Shown here: positions 4,329 through 6,108 of the stretch, piece by piece | How positions within the stretch are numbered: position 1 is the stretch's first letter | Layout: the number at the start of each line of letters is the position of its first letter | Origin: Candidatus Schekmanbacteria bacterium GWA2_38_11 | GTDB taxonomy: Bacteria > Schekmanbacteria > GWA2-38-11 | Direction of reading: 5' to 3' | DNA length: 6,108 nucleotides | Assembly (NCBI GenBank): GCA_001790645.1 | Contig: MGDB01000055.1 | Span: forward strand, 9,090 to 15,197 | Program-made: the position numbers and the translations under genes | The notes under the pieces: model-generated | Told to the model about the DNA's origin: nothing | The model's input: the letters and a program-made list of their open reading frames with translations, nothing else | Database searches by the model: none

Positions 4329-5498
4329 ATGGAAGAATTTCATAGAATAAAGCGGCTTCCCCCTTATGTTTTTTCCATCATCGATGAGATGAAGCTTAAG
4401 GCAAGAAGAAAAGGTGAAGACATAATTGATTTGGGAATGGGCAATCCTGATTTAGAGACCCCAAAACCAATAGTGGATAAGCTGATAGAAGCAGCCAAAA
4501 ACCCTAAAAACCACAGGTATTCTGTCTCAAGAGGGATCTATAAACTCCGCGTAGCCATAACAAAATGGTATAAAGACAGATATGACGTTGACCTTGATCC
4601 TGACACAGAAGCCATTGTAACAATAGGTGTAAAGGAAGGACTCTCTCATTTAGCTCTCGCAATCATAGAACCCGGAGATGTTGCCCTTGTACCGAGTCCG
4701 ACTTACCCGATTCACTCCTTTTGCGTTGTAATATCAGGTGGAAATTTGAAAAGTGTAAGACTCTCAAAAGATTCAGATTTTTTTGAAAACCTCCTCAAAG
4801 CCTATGAGGAGAGCTGGCCAAGGCCAAAGCTGCTATTCCTTAGTTTTCCCCATAATCCAACGACAGAAGCAGTGGATATAAACTTTTTTCATAAAGTGGT
4901 CTCCTTTGCCAGGGAACACGGAATGCTGATAATCCATGATTTTGCATACGCTGACATTACCTTTGGTGACTATAAGGCTCCAAGCCTCATGCAGATAAAG
5001 GGGGCAAAGGAGGTAGGGGTAGAATTCTATACACTATCCAAAAGCTATAACATGCCTGGATGGAGGGTTGGATTCTGTGTCGGAAACAAAAAGGCAATCC
5101 ATGCTCTTGGAAGACTTAAGAGCTATTTTGATTATGGAATTTTCCAGCCAATTCAGATAGCCAGCATCGTTGCGCTGAATGAACATAGGTCTTGCATAAA
5201 GGATATAGTTGCTGTATATGAATCGCGCTGTGATATGTTAATCTCTGGTCTTAGCAGAATAGGATGGAATATAGAAAAACCTAAAGGAACGATGTTTGTA
5301 TGGGCTGAAATTCCTGAAGGCTTTAAGGAGATGGGTTCCTTGGAATACTGCAAGCTTCTCCTTTCAGAAGGGAAAGTGGCTGTCTCACCCGGAATAGGGT
5401 TTGGTCCTTATGGAGATGGCCATGTGAGGTTTGCCCTTGTGGAGAATGAACAGAGGATAAAACAGGCCGTAAAAGGAATAAAAAAGGTTCTTCAATAA
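4329..5498 (+). CDS. Class I/II PLP aminotransferase (AlaC/DapL-like)
   Basis: A fold-type I pyridoxal-phosphate aminotransferase, cytoplasmic, transferring amino groups between an amino acid (probably alanine, glutamate or aspartate-family) and 2-oxoacids. Visible motifs are [11 protein letters not shown] (35-45), [11 protein letters not shown] (64-74), PSPTYP (122-127) and HNPT with Asn176. The D204-x-x-Y207 pair contacts PLP, and the Schiff-base lysine is K238 in [13 protein letters not shown] with phosphate-binding R246. R367 in VRFALV would bind the substrate carboxylate. The length of 389 is standard. The ATG is preceded by AAAAGGA (4315-4321) seven bases away. The next gene, homoserine dehydrogenase, follows after 57 bases, a pairing often seen for AlaC-like enzymes in Nitrospirae- and Desulfobacterota-type genomes (from memory). 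This favours a role in aspartate-family or alanine metabolism. Exact substrate is uncertain: AlaC, DapL and aspartate transaminase homologues are hard to separate by eye. Confidence 0.92.
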   Translation: MEEFHRIKRLPPYVFSIIDEMKLKARRKGEDIIDLGMGNPDLETPKPIVDKLIEAAKNPKNHRYSVSRGIYKLRVAITKWYKDRYDVDLDPDTEAIVTIGVKEGLSHLALAIIEPGDVALVPSPTYPIHSFCVVISGGNLKSVRLSKDSDFFENLLKAYEESWPRPKLLFLSFPHNPTTEAVDINFFHKVVSFAREHGMLIIHDFAYADITFGDYKAPSLMQIKGAKEVGVEFYTLSKSYNMPGWRVGFCVGNKKAIHALGRLKSYFDYGIFQPIQIASIVALNEHRSCIKDIVAVYESRCDMLISGLSRIGWNIEKPKGTMFVWAEIPEGFKEMGSLEYCKLLLSEGKVAVSPGIGFGPYGDGHVRFALVENEQRIKQAVKGIKKVLQ

Positions 5499-5539
5499 TC
5501 CCCCCTTACCCCCCTTTGCAAAAGGGGGGTAAGGGGGGA
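5499..5539. repeat. 19-bp C/G-rich perfect hairpin between aminotransferase and hom
   Basis: Arms 5499-5517 and 5521-5539 are perfectly complementary around a 3-base GCA loop. Each contains two runs of six C or G separated by TTA/TAA. It starts directly after the aminotransferase stop codon and ends 16 bases before the hom start. No long T run follows, so it is not a classic terminator. It may stabilise the mRNA 3' end, cause partial termination, or be a dispersed repeat. Confidence 0.85.
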
Positions 5540-5555
5540 ATTTGAGGTTAAAAAA

Positions 5556-6108
5556 ATGAAACAGATAAATGTGGGGCTCATAGGATTTGGCACAGTTGGG
5601 AAAGGCGTAGTCAAAGTACTGTTTAACAATATATCCGTTATAAAGGACCGGGTAGGGATTGATATTAAAATAAAAAAAATTGCTGATCTTGATATTACCA
5701 CTTCAAGAGGTGTAGAAGTCAGCAGGGAAGTTCTTACAACTGATGTAAAGGAAGTCATTAATGACCCGGAGATTGACATTGTAGTAGAACTGATTGGAGG
5801 TTACAAGCCTGCAAAGGAATTTATCTTAAATGCTCTTGAAAAGAAAAAGCATGTTGTCACTGCCAACAAGGCCCTTCTTGCCAGTGAAGGATATGAGATT
5901 TTTAAATGTGCTGAGAAAAATCAGATGACAGTCGGGTTTGAGGCAAGTGTTGGCGGAGGTATTCCAATTATAAAAGCCATTAAAGAAGGGCTTGTTGCAA
6001 ACCACATTCATTCCATATACGGGATAATAAACGGGACTTCAAATTATATCCTTACAAGGATGACAGATGAGGGTAAGGAGTTTAAAGAGGTCCTAAAAAA
6101 AGCCCAGG
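5556..6108 (+). CDS. hom: Homoserine dehydrogenase, N-terminal part (runs off the right edge)
   Basis: The enzyme reduces aspartate-4-semialdehyde to homoserine with NAD(P)H, the branch point to threonine and methionine. The 184 codons present begin MKQINVGLIGFGTVGKGVV, a Rossmann dinucleotide-binding motif (GFGTVGKG, 10-17). They continue with VELIGG (77-82), TANKALLA with catalytic Lys105, ASVGGGIPII (130-139) and GIINGTSNYIL (156-166), all hallmark segments of the catalytic domain. The frame is open to the last base; the rest of the catalytic domain and the probable C-terminal ACT regulatory domain lie outside. The ATG has GAGG (5544-5547) eight bases upstream. It is co-directional with the aminotransferase and probably co-transcribed with it, with the C/G-rich hairpin between them. 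Confidence 0.96.
   Translation, partial: MKQINVGLIGFGTVGKGVVKVLFNNISVIKDRVGIDIKIKKIADLDITTSRGVEVSREVLTTDVKEVINDPEIDIVVELIGGYKPAKEFILNALEKKKHVVTANKALLASEGYEIFKCAEKNQMTVGFEASVGGGIPIIKAIKEGLVANHIHSIYGIINGTSNYILTRMTDEGKEFKEVLKKAQ

Noticed and set aside
5492..5779. Minus-strand open frame of 95 codons
   Set aside because: It is antisense to the homoserine dehydrogenase start and runs through the C/G hairpin ([13 protein letters not shown] is the hairpin translated).

Overview
The window is AT-rich bacterial DNA of moderate coding density, carrying housekeeping genes, an accessory patch and many small palindromic intergenic elements. Lipoyl synthase, an AlaC/DapL-like aminotransferase next to homoserine dehydrogenase, a secreted RCC1/CARDB protein and scattered REP-like hairpins suggest a Gram-negative-type environmental bacterium. 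A Nitrospirota, Desulfobacterota or Schekmanbacteria-like lineage is my guess. No rRNA or tRNA gene was seen, so the taxonomy is inference only.

Layout. 1-155 (minus): N-terminus of an MFS transporter running off the left edge. 473-1222 (plus): exported protein with two RCC1 repeats followed by a CARDB-like domain. 1253-1765 (minus): ORF6N-domain DNA-binding protein. Its coding sequence contains a 23-bp palindrome, and just upstream lies a second, 27-bp palindrome with the same core inside a short decayed reading frame that itself reads like a piece of an ORF6N protein. 2036-2079: strong bidirectional terminator. 2126-2827 (minus): a ferredoxin-dependent bilin reductase (HY2/PcyA/PebS family) with its own RBS and promoter candidate, unusual beside genes that give no hint of photosynthesis. 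3183-4052 (plus): lipA, followed by a terminator and a block of palindromic repeats. 4329-5498 (plus): class I/II aminotransferase. 5556-6108 (plus): 5' part of homoserine dehydrogenase, with a 19-bp C/G-rich hairpin between the two.

Functional links. The last two genes probably form the start of an amino-acid operon (aspartate family). lipA appears monocistronic here, with no lipB or lipoate-dependent subunit in view. The bilin reductase has no heme oxygenase or phytochrome beside it in this window. The most interesting signal is the ORF6N locus. Two palindromes, one coding and one in an upstream gene fragment, share a 6-3-6 core (ATCACA-N3-TGTGAT). They differ by paired changes on both arms that keep each perfectly symmetric. 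This suggests selection on DNA or RNA symmetry inside a protein-coding motif, and perhaps a self-targeting or recombining system.
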